From Cladobotryum mycophilum (lineage: Eukaryota > Ascomycota > Sordariomycetes > Hypocreales > Hypocreaceae): DNA of 64,000 nt. The notes below the pieces were generated by a model. The model saw only the letters and a program-made list of their open reading frames with translations, did not search any database and had not been told where the DNA came from. The translations under genes were made by a program, and so were the position numbers. The stretch is taken from NCBI GenBank assembly GCA_036429605.1, contig CM071590.1, forward strand, positions 3,410,001 to 3,474,000, written 5' to 3'. Positions 45,763 through 56,986 of the stretch are shown one piece after another. Position 1 is the stretch's first letter; each line of letters starts with the position of its first letter.

Positions 45763-46569
45763 TCACCGACCGCCTAATGGCTCCACGGACTTGACGAGAT
45801 CCGTAATAGTGACGACCTTGTAGCCTTGCTTCTTCAGCTCGGGGAGGACGATCCGCAACATCGGGGCGGTCCACCCTCTCCTGTCGTGGCATATTATAAT
45901 AGCGCCCGGATGAGCCATGCTCAGTATATGCCGAGCATTCGTCGCGGGGTAGGGGATCTGCGGGTCGTGAGGGTATACGCTCCCCAGCACGATGCGGAAC
46001 CCCCTATTCCCTAGCAGGTCCCGCATCCTGCGGTTGAAGTGGCCCGACCCGGGGCGGAAGTAGTTGTTGGGCAGGATCTTGCCCTCGGCCTCGTATGCTT
46101 TAACGAGCATCTTCTTCACCTCGAGGACCTGCTTCTCCAGCTCGTCGTTGCTCAGCGCGCTGGAGCGTTCGTCGTGCATGGCGTGGTTGGCCAGCTCGTG
46201 GCCCTGGGTGATGAGTTTCCGCAGCGTGCCCTCCCGGCCGTCGACCTGGGACCCGATGACGAAGAAGGTGGCGTGCGCATCGTTCTCGCGCAGCACCTGC
46301 ATGATCTCGTCCGTGTGCGACGACGGCGCATCGTCCAGCGACAGCGCGATGATCTTCTCCGTCGTCACCTCCTCGAAGAGCACGTCGGGGAACTTGGTCC
46401 GCAGGTAGCCCGTCAGGTACCGCGGGGGCTTGTACACGCAGTACAGGGAGTAGACGGGCACGACGAGCACGAGCACGAGGGCGACAACGAGGAGCTGCAT
46501 GGCGAGGCGGTTTCGTCTGACCCGTCGCCGGAGCGTGGTGGGTAGGCGGAAGAGGTTTAGGCGTGGCAT
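45763..46569 (-). CDS. Membrane-anchored polysaccharide deacetylase (NodB/CE4 family)
   Basis: A single exon of 268 aa with the start at 46569 (MPRLNLFRLPTT). A basic N-terminus is followed by one membrane helix (LLVVALVLVLVVPVYSLY), a type II topology with the catalytic domain outside the cytosol. CE4 motifs: motif 1 is degenerate but keeps the catalytic Asp pair (ALSLDDAPSSHTDEI); motif 2 is GHELANHAMHDE with the H-x3-H metal pair; motif 3 is NNYFRPGSGHFN; the late motif is AIIICHDRR. The family deacetylates chitin, chitosan or related N-acetylated polysaccharides. The frame is intact, including a five-C run in the YKPPRY codons. It is convergent with the terpene synthase, 295 bp apart. A link to terpene chemistry is not implied by the enzyme itself. 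Confidence 0.9.
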   Translation of the reverse strand: MPRLNLFRLPTTLRRRVRRNRLAMQLLVVALVLVLVVPVYSLYCVYKPPRYLTGYLRTKFPDVLFEEVTTEKIIALSLDDAPSSHTDEIMQVLRENDAHATFFVIGSQVDGREGTLRKLITQGHELANHAMHDERSSALSNDELEKQVLEVKKMLVKAYEAEGKILPNNYFRPGSGHFNRRMRDLLGNRGFRIVLGSVYPHDPQIPYPATNARHILSMAHPGAIIICHDRRGWTAPMLRIVLPELKKQGYKVVTITDLVKSVEPLGGR

Positions 46570-47316
46570 CGGGGCATTCGAGGGGGTGGGAAGGGCGTGC
46601 CCTGATTCCCATGGAAAGAGTTTTTGGGAGTCGAAGTTTTGTATATAAGTAAGTAGCTTTCTTTTTTCCCTTTTTTGATATTATATCATGCTATGCGGAT
46701 TGAAGCAATGGATAGTAGCGGTTGAAGAGTTTCGCGATAGGGGGACGGTTAAACTTGGAATCGTTTCGGGGAGGGAGATTGTACAAGAAAAGAATTGGAT
46801 GGAGTTGATAAGGCTCCTAGCACAAGCCAAGATCAGTATGGATTGGCAAAGTGCCAGTTGTTGGTATGGATGGATGGATTTGGGTGGGATCCATAATTGG
46901 CAGTAGTAGCACAAGTAAGTTCCAGGGGTCAAGTTTAGGGGAGTTGGCACTAAATTTAAGAAAGTGGGTAATTAAGAGAAGAAGTACTTGTAAGAGGAGC
47001 AACCCGCCCTCAACCCCTGCAGGCCTCGTGGATACAGTGAATCTTTGATGCTAAAATTTTGGGGGGTGTTGCTGGAATGTCATTGGCTTATAAGAACGTT
47101 TGGACCCTGGAATATTAAACGAGTAGAAACAATCCACATGCAGTGTCTTGAAGTGACTCTGTACAATCAACTTCAACTTCACAAACCAAATACAATGATA
47201 TAACAAAAGTCTACGCTCATAGATCTACGGTAATGTTAGGAGGATTAAGCCTAGACTTTTGTCATACAACTGTAGCAATTGATATCATGCATCACCAATG
47301 CCTTCATCATGACATC
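46570..47316. other. Intergenic between deacetylase and PLP enzyme
   Basis: A 747-bp gap that is the promoter side of the deacetylase and the 3' side of the PLP enzyme. It contains ATGGATGGATGG and AT-rich segments, with no supported gene. Confidence 0.4.
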
Positions 47317-48621
47317 CTAACCTATCCGCTCCTCCCTCACCAGCGCCTCAAGACCCTGCACTAAATCATTCTTCAAATCCTCCAGGCTCTCCACCCCAAC
47401 ACTCACCCTCAGCAGCCTATGATCAACCCCCCTATCCGTCATGGCCCGCCACTCAATCAAGCTCTCCACGCCCCCAGGCTCGTCGCGTGCTGGAACAGCC
47501 CCAGCTTGCTCGGGAACCTCTTGGCGTGCTCTTTGTTCTTCATCCAGATGGTGAACACGGGGCCGTAGCCGTTGGGCATCTGCTTCCGCAGCCAGCTCCC
47601 CTCGACGGACGCCTCCTCTTGCAGGCTGGCGTGCTGGATGCGCTTGATGGCCCAGGCCACCAAGGTCGACGGGTCGCTGAGCTGCCCCGCCAGCCATGAT
47701 ACGAGGGCCGTCGCGGTGGCGCTCTGTCGTGTGACGCGCAGCTCCAGGGTGCGGAGGGATCGCATGCCCAGCCAGCCTTCCAGGCTACCAATGGTCGAGC
47801 CGAGCAGCAGGCGGTCGTCGAGCAATTCCCTAACCCAGTCCTTGCGCTGCGGGCTGGGCGCCAGCACGCCGCACAGCATATCAGAATGTCCGCCAATGTA
47901 CTTGGTTCCGCTGTGCATCACGATGTCCGCCCCATGGGCAAACGGGTCCTGCAGCGGCGGCGGCGCAAAAGTCGCATCGACGGTCAGGTACGCGCCGACT
48001 TTATGGGCCTTATCAGCGTAAAACTGCAAATCGCGAGCCTCTCCCGTGGGGTTCCAGGGCGTCTCGACGTGGATAACGTCACCGGGCCCCAGCTCGGATG
48101 GGTCGCAGTCAAGGGGCAATCGCTGGAGGCCGGTGAGACGCTCCATGATCTTGATGACACCAAAGCAGCCATGGTAGCCCTCTCCGATGGCGATGCGCTT
48201 GGGGTTCAGGCGAACAAGCATGGCGTGGAAAGCGGCCATGCCAGAGGAGTAGGTGACCGCCTGTGCTCCCAGGATAGAAGTGAGAATGGCCTCGAAACGT
48301 GCCATGTTGGGGCTCGAATGGCGCGAGTAGATGTGAAAGTCGTACTCCTCATCTGGCTGCAAGTGGAGGAATTGTTAGAAAGGCCTACTGTTCGCATCAT
48401 GGGGGGGGGGGGCAACTTACACCGAGTTCCACGCTGGCAAATAGCTTATCCGGATCGCTATTGTACCGAAAGGTTGTGCTTGTGTGTAAAGCGGGCGCAA
48501 CGGCTGGATGGCCGTCAATTCGGGCATCTGCATGGACAAGCTGCGTAGTAAGTGAGAGCGAAGCAATGTCGAGCTTGGGAGCCGAAGATTCGACCCCCTC
48601 GGTTGGCAAGTTAGTTCCCAT
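47317..48621 (-). CDS. Cys/Met-metabolism PLP-dependent enzyme (cystathionine synthase/lyase type), frameshifted
   Basis: Two minus-strand exons, 48421-48621 and 47317-48356. One extra base gives 413 aa. The N-terminus contains LTTQLVHADARIDGHPAVAP and ALHTSTTFRYNSDPDKL; exon 2 opens PDEEYDFHIYSRHSSPNM. The PLP fold shows AVTYSSGMAAFHAML, HVETPWNPTGE, LTVDATFAPPPLQDP and the Schiff-base lysine in MHSGTKYIGGHSD. The family makes or breaks C-S bonds through homocysteine/cysteine intermediates. Some fungal paralogues instead work in secondary metabolism (for example gamma-replacement in alkaloid pathways). Near the end the frame breaks at five C on the + strand (47471-47475). With six, FQHATSLG continues GVESLIEWRAMTDRGVDHRL to a normal C-terminus at 47317. 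The intron carries a run of 12 G. Confidence 0.87.
48401..48412. repeat. G12 run in the PLP-enzyme intron
   Basis: Twelve consecutive G on the + strand, close to the donor of the minus-strand intron 48357-48420. Confidence 0.9.
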
Positions 48622-49568
48622 CTTGTTTATGCTGTAGAAATCTAACGTCTCGATGCTGTGGTATTGTGAATGTAGATGCTGCTTCCGTTACCGAATTGAA
48701 GGCCGGATGACGGGAAGCTCAATTTAACTCTATGGACAAGGAACGAGGCAAGGTATTTATATATCAATGGCAATGGAAATGCAATATCAAACACTCGCGC
48801 GAACGTCTATCTTGAGGCTTAAACCCGTTTGGAATCATAGCCCAAACAAGCAAGTGACGATGCAGCTCTTCATGCACAACGTCAAACCGAAGGGCGTCAT
48901 GAGGCACATCATTGACACGCGCGGGGGCCATTAGAGGGGCAAGCCAGCGGAATGGATATCCGCCACAGCAAAAACGGCTCGGCTACTTCCGGAACCGGTG
49001 GCCACAGGACAATAGCATAAAGGAATGAAGTGTGCGCAGAAGAGCCTAAATGTATAAATAGTCATCAAAATGTATATCAACGCAGATTGCGCCATTGGGG
49101 AAATCGTAGCTAATTCCCCATCATCCATAAGTTCATCTTGGGCTTATCACAATGAGTAAAAATGGATGTAAAACTGTCAATCATCTTGACCCAAAATGGA
49201 GGATCGCAAACAAATGTTATTATCATTAAACTCGTCCGGGTCTCCCCTTGAATGAATCTTCAACAATCCTCATCACATGAGCTCGCCGGCCCATGATATA
49301 TCCCCATCCTCGTTTGGAATGTACCAAAACGAGAGTCAATGCGTATATACATGAATCAATGTACATACAGTACCTATGCAGCAATAGCGAATGTGTGTCT
49401 AGTGTCTGCATGATCCGAAAAACGCCGTTAAGACAAAGTCATGGTTGAAAAAAATCGATTCGTGTCCCCAAGCAAACACCGATACTCAGAAACACCGAAA
49501 GGTATGTACGATAAAATAGCTGTATTTTGATGTATCGTCGATGCATGTTGTTTCAGCCCTCCATGCTT
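48622..49568. other. Intergenic, promoter of PLP enzyme and 3' flank of next gene
   Basis: I see no coding signal. The region is AT-rich with several short direct ATGTACAT/GTATATAC-type motifs. All ORFs are below 70 codons and unsupported. Confidence 0.4.
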
Positions 49569-50543
49569 CTATTCAGCTGCCGCTGCTGTTGCGGCTTTGA
49601 TTTGGTCAATGTTCCCTAGTTCGGCCCCTTGGCCGCTCTGACCCCTCTTGCGACCAGGAATGAGGAATCGGGAAACGTTTGTCTGAGGGGCGCTGTCCTT
49701 GTCCTTGTCCTTTTCCTTGTCTTGGCTGTCGGTCAACTTGGCGAAGAAGCCACGCTTTCGGGGTTGCTGCTTGTGGTCGTCTAGGCCAACGTCCTCGAAT
49801 GCTTCCTCTGCCGTGGGGGCTGTCGCTCCATCTTACGGTCAATTGCCGACCTAGGCAGTCGAGGGAAACGGGCCGAGTCGAGACTTTGGCGAGTAGGAAC
49901 ATCCTGAACGCCGATGGGGGATCGAGCCGAAATATCCTGGTGGCAGGCCTTTGTTAGTCGAGATGTTTTCTTCCAACATTATGCTCCTGTCTTGCAACAT
50001 ACAAATGATCGTCTATAAGAATCGAATGACTCTCTAGAGATGGAGAAATGCTCAATGTCGCCAAAACTGCTTCGAGTGTCCGTCGATGCCCTCGACGACA
50101 TGTGTTTTCGTGGCCAGCGGCCCTTATCCTCCGTCGGCGACGGCTGCTCACATGGGCAGTCAGCGGGCTGAACTAATGCATCCAGCGGCGGCAATCGAGG
50201 GGCTCGACTTACGGGGAGATACACGCCGCTATCATTTACGACTGCAAGGCGCAAGCAAGCCGTGTTAATTAATTGGTCTCGTGATGGGGCCTCCCCCGCA
50301 TAAAGGGGGCTTGCATTGGTAGGGAGGAGAAATGGGCAAAGCTGGACCAAAAAACCTACCACTCATCTTATACTCGCCGGTATCTTGACTTTTGGCGCTT
50401 CGGACGCTCAGAATGGACGAGGCCTTGGAACCGACGGTATCGACACGCTCGAAACCCAAATGGACATCCTGGCCGGGGCGAACATTCTCGTCGGTGATGA
50501 CAGTCAAGCCTGACCGTCGGGCGAAGGGGTTTCGAATGGGCAT
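49569..50543 (-). CDS. Conserved fungal protein of unknown function, frameshifted
   Basis: Four minus-strand exons, 50360-50543, 50213-50241, 50003-50167 and 49569-49936. One extra base gives 747 nt and 248 aa. It starts MPIRNPFARRSGLTVITDE and contains FERVDTVGSKASSILSVRS, then GEYKMS-VVNDSGVYLP (29-nt exon 2), DTRSSFGDIEHFSISRESFD, DISARSPIG, and C-terminal GLDDHKQQPRKRGFFAKL and SRFLIPGRKRGQSGQGAEL. The pattern is recognisable as conserved in Hypocreales-like fungi but has no known domain. It is mostly disordered, with phospho-site-like Ser motifs and a basic C-terminus. In the last exon the frame changes at five G on the + strand (49815-49819). With six, RKMERQPP continues TAEEAFEDVGLDDH. 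Confidence 0.8.
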
Positions 50544-50900
50544 GTTGAATTATAAGAGGCTTATCGGACCCAGCGGAAATTATAGCGAGTAAATAGAGAG
50601 GAGGGGGGAGGCGTATTCAAAAATTAAAGAAGAAAGAGAATCAATACGCGAGCAAGTAAAATTGAATGCGGAATTAAAGGTGGAGAGAGAGGGAGAGAGG
50701 AAGAGGAGAGAGAAGGCGAGTTTTGGTGAGAGAGAATGTTTAAAAAAGCATAAACAACGTGTTTTAGAAGAGGCTACAACAACAATAAGAGTGGTTGGAA
50801 ACTTTAAAGATCCAGGAAGGGGTGATGGGGGCGTTAATAGTTGAAATGGCAGAAGCGAGACGACCTTGAAGTGCGGGAGCCGGAAACGGGTCAATCAATG

Positions 50901-50938
50901 GTCAAGGCCAAGGTCAAGGTCAAGGTCATGGTCAAGGC
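50901..50938. repeat. Tandem hexamer CAAGGT
   Basis: About six direct copies of the hexamer AAGGTC/AAGGCC lie in gene-free DNA. Confidence 0.85.
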
Positions 50939-51044
50939 AATCCATGGCAAGGATCCTTGGATGGGGATGGGATGGGCGGCTCCTCCATTTCGTGCGTTAA
51001 AATAACTTGCACTTTATAAAAATAAAAAAATAAAAATACATGGC

Positions 51045-51099
51045 AGGTAGTATTACAGGTATTACAGGTATTACAGGTAGTACAGGTATTGGTATTACA
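51045..51099. repeat. Tandem 9-mer ATTACAGGT
   Basis: Five or more near-perfect copies of ATTACAGGT, with AGTACAGGT and ATTGGT variants. Confidence 0.87.
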
Positions 51100-52550
51100 A
51101 GGCGATGAACATTAGACACGGAATGGATCCTTGGGGCGCATCGAACGACTCGACCGTCCTGTCCGAACCACAAGAGGGAAGAGATTGACTGTCCGTCTGA
51201 TGGATCCAATTACTGACTGCAACACAGTTGAGGAGTACCTTTTGTCGATCGGCTGAGCCTTGCCTTTTCTCAGTTCTCAGGGCGCTCGGGCAGATTGAAT
51301 CCTCCCCCTTCCTCTCCTCATCCTCTGCCTCGCATTCAATATTTGGGGATGCACAACACACGCATTGAGGCTTGCTTGTCGGCTATGTTGCTGATGAATG
51401 GGGCTCGCTACTACTACTACCCATCGCTTGGCGTAATCCATAGGAACGAATCTTCTCTTCCAAACTACCATCTTTGGCGGCTACTCCAGACTTGGCAGAG
51501 CACAGCGCAGCACAGCGACAGCACCAGCATCCTCGGCACCTCCACGGTTTCTCCACGGCTCCTCTATAATACCCCATGCTATCATGCCTCAGAATGGATG
51601 CTGCTTGCTGACGGGTCAGTCGGTCGACTGTGGAGAGAAAAGGTGTGCTTCCGTTCTGGGCTGATGAGCCTTGGTTGGCTGCCGAACCCGGAATTCATCA
51701 CCCCGAGAGCACTCTGTCCGAAGCGCGGGCCAATAGTGTACGTACTTGTAGTATGTATTAATATATCCGGACTCTTTTTTGGGCCTATGACGAAGCACAG
51801 TACGGGTTACTGTATTCGGAGAATGTTTGTCTGCGTCTGCCAAGATGACAGTGTCAATATATGTGGACTTTGCGTCTCACGGGATTCGGGACCAAGACTG
51901 CTTGACTGCCACCGAAAATGCCCAACCTCGAGAATCTGCCATTACCTTCTCACCTCGCAGTTCTATCTTCAACGATGAATTTACCAAACGATGCAGACCT
52001 TGTATATGGGCAGCATTGCAGAATATCGACAAGCACCAAGCCACTGAGATTACAGTATACTGACCGACTCCCGACGGTGTTCCTATGGAATTTCCTTTGT
52101 TGGAAAGCACCAAACTGTTGGGTCTTTTTGACGATAACTATTGTTTCTATACAAGGAATGGTGCTGTCAATCCAGTCCATGCTGGGGGTGGTGCAACGCC
52201 ACTGTGGTGACGAGCAGATCCCGCTGATCTCTCTGGGCTGTCCGCCTGTAGGAGTCTTGGGCCATCTTTAGCAGAGACGAGATTGGTGCACGTCTTGGGC
52301 AAAAAGGCAAATTTTGCAGTTGAGAGCAAGGATTGCCAGTCTTGACCTTGGAAAATATGGGTGGCATATGTCGATGGCCTGCCGAGCTGAGCTGCACTTT
52401 AGCATTGGTTACTCTACCATCACACCATAGTCTAGGCAGACTGTTTGTGTGCATGCTTTCTAGGCCTCCCGTCATGGGCTTGGGATCCTAAACAACACGT
52501 GACGAGATTGCCTCTTCTCAATCGCTGGCACCGGCACCGGCCCTGACAAT

Positions 52551-52573
52551 GGCACTGACACTGACACTGACAC
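52551..52573. repeat. Tandem hexamer CACTGA
   Basis: Four copies of the hexamer ACTGAC follow a CCGGCA-type repeat. Confidence 0.8.
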
Positions 52574-54482
52574 GTTATGAAACCTGAAATCGAACAACGT
52601 TTTGCCTTGTCGAGACTGGCGTTTTGTTGGTGGCTGCATTTGGTGGCGTCCCCTTTTGCCGTCTGTTTCTGGAATGCCGCCATGCCGCCAGAACTAACAA
52701 AGAAAAATCGACCGATGCCCTGCAAGACGGGAGGTTTAGGGGTTTAAGCCCCCAAATTCAGGACCTCAAGAAAAGAAAAGAAAAAATATTAATGAAAGAA
52801 ATGTCATGTTTGCGGCATTTTATGGCGATAACGGGATGCTGGCTATGTGGGGAAAAAAGGGACAAAAAGATTGCTTGTATACACGTTTATAAGTCCTGAG
52901 AAATGGTCCGATCGTCAACTCCGATGAGAGTGAGAGTGTGGCCTCAGGAGTGGGAAGGGAAAGAAGAAAAAATCTTTACTGCTAGTATTAGTCGGCCGCT
53001 TACCGGAGAATTGTCGATCCGCTACAAACTTCATGCAACTCGACAGACAGCCATTCAAGTTGAACAAGGAGATGCGAGAAACGCACAACAAGGCCAAGAC
53101 AAGACAACCGGTTTCCATCTTGATCTGTGCTTCACAACAGTTCTCTCGTTTACACGGTTTGGACTTCTGGAAGCCTGTTTTCTCTCGTTTATCATTCCAG
53201 AGGCGCGCCCCATGGACCCCTGGTCAACCTGGGGTAAACGTGACGGTCCAGATGCAACGACACAAAGACCAGGGCCGTAAGCTCAGATGAGACATGCCAT
53301 TTTGGGTTCAATGGCCATCTCACAGTCACCTGTTTTTTTTTTTTACTGGTATATGTTGCTTTGTGAGGTTGTATTACCAGCACCCCGTCGCTCAAGTCTG
53401 ACAGCCACTCAAGCCCTTTACCGAGTCAGGGTCAATCATGTATGAATTCGCGTGTGATCCCTTTGTCTTGAAAGACACTTGCTTTTTCGGAGGGGGCTTT
53501 CCCTTCCCTGCAAACATAATCGAGCCAATGCTTGTTGTCTCTCCCCTCATGCTCACGCAAGGGGCCTCTTTAATGTGATGATGATACCTTGCCTATCTTG
53601 AACCACGATGAGATGGTACCATCACATCACTGGTCAAGGTCGGCCCGCACCGACATATAAAAAAACACCCCAATCCCTGACTTCTTTTCTTCTTTTCTCT
53701 CTTTTCATTTTCTTTTTTAGATGCTCTGACTGACTGCTTTACAACAAAAATAAACCAAAAAAAGTCTTCCAGCTGCACAAGGCGCCGAACCAAGTGGGCA
53801 CATCCTTGGCCTTGAACATCTGGCCCTGCAGGTCTGGTCTGGTCTGGTCTCTTCTGGTCTGTGTGGTGGTGGTGGCACCTCAAGAGTGGATTCGCATCCG
53901 GGATCCAACCATCCAACCACCTACCAATCCCAGCAAAAAGTTACTTGTACATCCTTACATTATGCACTGAGCCATCATCCCTCATTCTCCTTCTCATTCT
54001 CGTCCATAAGTGGCCGGTAGACCTTCCAACCAAGGGTTGGCGGGGAAAGGGAAGGAGGACCTCTCTCTCATTCTGCTCTTGCTTCTACTCGTGTCTCTTT
54101 TTCTTTCTCTCTTTTCCCTTTTTTAAAACCCTTTCATCGTCTTCACTCGTTTTTTTTTTTGCACAACTTTTTGCCGGGTGCCACTCGCTCAACCTGAGCA
54201 TCTACATTGTGTCGCTCTTGAGCCGCACACAAGGATTCTGCTTGAGGCCGTCACAACTTTTTTGTTTTTTTTTTCGACAGCCACGTGGATTGCTCTCGAG
54301 CCACCCTCGAGCTCCCAACATCGTCTATTTTCCTCTCCAAGGCCCAGTCTCTCGCTTATTTTTTGGAGGGCCGACGCTCACTACCGTCCTTTGGAGCCTT
54401 TTGACATTGGAAGGGCCCCATTGGGCATCTTTCAGGCTGTCCTACTAGACGACGTTTATACGCAATAGAAACAGCCTTCAAA

Positions 54483-55323
54483 ATGGGTGCCTTTTTCATT
54501 GGATGGCAGACGTGGGAGATGATGACCTTTGTGAGTCGCCTAGATACTTACTGCCTTAATTTTCACTGCGCATTCAACTTACCACCGAAAAACATAGGTC
54601 CTAGCCTGCGCGATAGTACTCGTCTTCGCCTTTGGACTTGCAAGGTTGTGGTATACAAATCGAAAGATTGAGCGACTCGAATTGGTCGACGAGGAGAGGC
54701 GTGTACGATTGGCCGAAATGCGACATTGCGGTATCAACGCTCGCGGCGTCAACGACATTCCCTTTGGTGTGCGAGCAATTGAGAGCGGTATCGAGGTGGA
54801 GGGCATCTGGATATCGAGGCCTAACACGCCCGAGTCCAGTAAGAGGGCTTCGGCTGCCAGTCTTGTCGGTCAAAGAATTGAGTACGGCAAGGGCAAGGGC
54901 AAGGCCGTGGATACGGGTTTCGAGGAACCTCAACGGTTTCACAACATGTCCGCTCCAGGCCCCAGCACCGAACAGCCCTTGAATTCGTCGCCTCTAGCTC
55001 GCTCCAAGGCCATTACTGCCAAATACCCCATTCGAGGCTCAACCGATGAGCTTGACCCTCTCACCCGTGGAAGAATATCCTATTCCAGCAGACCGACATC
55101 GACGATTTCTGGAGCAACCGGCGCAGATTCGTATTTTGATATAAACCTACAAAGACCACAGCAACCCGCCGAGGTCTTTTCCTCCCAGCACTGGGAAACC
55201 TCATCTCAAATTTCTCAGTACTACGATTGCAGCAGCAGCTCTGAGGGGGATGCCCAAGGGCAACAGCACCAGACAAGAACAGGCTATGCCAAGCTGCAAA
55301 AGAAACACCCCAATATGCATTGA
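54483..55323 (+). CDS. Single-pass membrane protein of unknown function
   Basis: Two exons, 54483-54530 and 54598-55323, give 774 nt and 257 aa. The N-terminus MGAFFIGWQTWEMMTF joins VLACAIVLVFAFGLARLW across the intron, so the splice lies at the start of the membrane helix. A cytosolic-looking helix YTNRKIERLELVDEERRVRL follows, then DIPFGVRAIESGIEVEGIWI and SRPNTPESS. The rest is Ser/Pro/Gln-rich and disordered. I recognise the N-terminal half as a conserved filamentous-fungal protein, but no function is known to me. No signal peptide precedes the helix, which may act as a signal anchor. The frame is intact. Confidence 0.85.
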
Positions 55324-55779
55324 TAGTTGGCCCAAAGGGACGCTAATTGTTTACAATCTCACGTTGATTCGACGCCGTTTATGAGTTATGGATTCACCAA
55401 GACATGCCATTTTCACGAATATTACCAGGAAACCTGCTAGGAGTTGTATGATTTACCAAATTTAGAAATGAAGAAATGATTGTCTCAAAAGACCAGTCTA
55501 ATTTTGTCCCATGCTTGAACATGTGAGATGTATTGCATCCACTGTATAATGCGCAAATAGCCCAATTTCGGCCTATGTTGAAGACTGCGATTGTCATCCG
55601 ACCGAAGATAATCAGGGAGTTGGAATCTGATCTTTTCCACAATAGAAGTCTTGATTTACATCTTTGGATGCTATATAATATGGCATGAGGTCCATGTTGC
55701 TTCTTTATTTATATGTAGTAAACTCGAGATCAACATCGTATCTACCGCTCATCTCAAAGCTTCATCGACGGGCTTCAAT
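55324..55779. other. Intergenic
   Basis: This is the 3' flank of the membrane-protein gene. It is AT-rich with no gene. The start of the methyltransferase relic cannot be placed exactly and may extend into the end of this stretch. Confidence 0.3.
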
Positions 55780-56410
55780 AACACTCAAGTCTGTGGCGCT
55801 CACAGGTGTTCACACCCACTTAAGGTAGTCCAGCCCCCAAGCCATCTAGACTTGGCTGACCAGTGTAGAGCTATCTTCATCGACCTTACAGCTTGGACAG
55901 GCAAGTGTACGGACTTGCTGGCCGCGCAGGAGGAGCAACATAAGATCTTAGCTGTTGAACCTATGGCGTCTACGAGGGTGACATTAGAGGCAAATGAGCT
56001 CAAGGGGGTGGATAGTCGTGAGCGCACAGCAGAGAGGATTGGTGTTTTAGATGGATGGGCGGAATATGTCACACTCCATGAAAGGCAACCTCCCATCCTC
56101 CCTTGACCACCGCATGAAGTTGCTGCTACTCGGGTGTTTTATTGGTATGGAGACAAAGGGGCTACACTTGGGATGATCCGGGGTATTGAAGGCTGTAGGT
56201 TGTGCTTTTTCCAAAATTTTCTTGTTTAACGAATGTACTGCTTTCAGATAATCAACCACCAAAATGGGGGCACGACCAGCAAGTGGGAGCGAATCATGAA
56301 GGAATGTATCATCAGGCTCGACGGGTTTGGTCCCCTACGGCTCCACCACAATGGCTGGTTGTATGTCCTTGATCGCGAGGTCAAATACCCTGGGCCAGTG
56401 TGACGCCTAT
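55780..56410 (+). pseudogene. Relic of a class I SAM-dependent methyltransferase
   Basis: Translated pieces in order match the layout of fungal class I (type 11) methyltransferases. IFIDLTAWTGKCTDLLAA corresponds to motif I (D-L-A-x-G-T-G-K), with the second motif-I Gly replaced by Trp. HKILAVEPMASTRVTLEANE is the acidic AVEP loop, and IGVLDGWAE the next strand. After a stop at 56106, FYWYGDKGATLGMIRGIEG resembles the FHW...GGTLGMIWN segment. Later TSKWERIMKECIIRLDG and HHNGWLYVLDREV resemble the C-terminal W-E-x-x-M and W-R-E-V-F blocks. The pieces lie in different frames with stops between, the SAM loop is damaged and no start is evident. I conclude it is a decayed gene. The boundaries are approximate. 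Confidence 0.6.
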
Positions 56411-56574
56411 TGGTGATGAGTGCACTGGACGGCGTGGTTGAGTATCGACGCTGTGATGGTTATCCTGTTGGTATACTAATATCTCAGAGAAGGCTTTGTT
56501 ATGGACACCAATTATAGTAAATCATGCGAATTCCACAACTCAAAAAATCATTTTCCATTCATTAACTCATTAAC

Positions 56575-56986
56575 TCATGAATCAGCAGAAATGTACATGA
56601 CTGCCTGAACGTTAGCCTCATCTCCTCTCAAGAACACAAGACCCCTCAAAACTCACCGTTGTTGCCTCGAACAAAGGCATCGCCATACGCCCTCCGCTTC
56701 GCTCCATTAACGTACTCCTCCGTCTTTTCCAGCGCAATGTTCATGTACCCATCCACAGACTGAAGTTCTCCTGCAATTTTTTTTAAGAGAAATCGTTAGT
56801 TGCTTGAAGATTCCCAGTTTCACTTTGCTCGCCCCTCCACACCCCGCTGCTCTTTGTTGCAACTTTTCTCTTACCCTTGTAGACGACGCCAGAGTTGAGC
56901 TTGACGATGACGGGGCTGCCGATGATGTCGCTCAGGAAGCTGGAGGGGTCTTTGCCCTCTCCTTGGGTGACGTTTCCGTTCTCCAT
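56575..56986 (-). CDS. LSM6: U6 snRNA-associated Sm-like protein LSm6
   Basis: Three minus-strand exons, 56875-56986, 56657-56770 and 56575-56600, give 252 nt and 83 aa, the normal LSm6 size. The start is MENGNVTQGEGKDPSSFL. Sm motif 1 is LSDIIGSPVIVKLNSGVVYKG, continued across intron 1 to ELQSVDGYMNIALEKTEEY. Sm motif 2 is DAFVRGNNVMYISA. LSm6 is part of the nuclear LSm2-8 ring on U6 snRNA and the cytoplasmic LSm1-7 ring in mRNA decay. The last exon is 26 nt. The gene diverges from the SUMO-like gene across 643 bp. Confidence 0.96.

Larger units (their letters stand above)
50544..54482. other. 3.9-kb gene-free region
   Basis: The 50600-50880 part is the promoter side of the minus-strand gene (GA-rich on +). 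Tandem repeats occur near 50.9-51.1 kb and 52.55 kb. From about 53930 to 54482 the + strand becomes CT-rich, a leader for the gene at 54483. ORFs such as 51295-51978 and 53861-54448 show no family features and are not called. Confidence 0.5.

Noticed and set aside
46039..46545. 168-codon + strand ORF
   Set aside because: Antisense to the polysaccharide deacetylase. No motifs.
49820..49850. A 17-bp intron (GTAAGA...CAG) to explain the frame change in the 49569-50543 gene
   Set aside because: Far too short to be spliced. A one-base loss in the adjacent G5 run explains the frame with better sequence on both sides.
51295..51978. 227-codon + strand ORF
   Set aside because: Random-looking composition with many Cys/Trp/Ser, no motif, no plausible start context.
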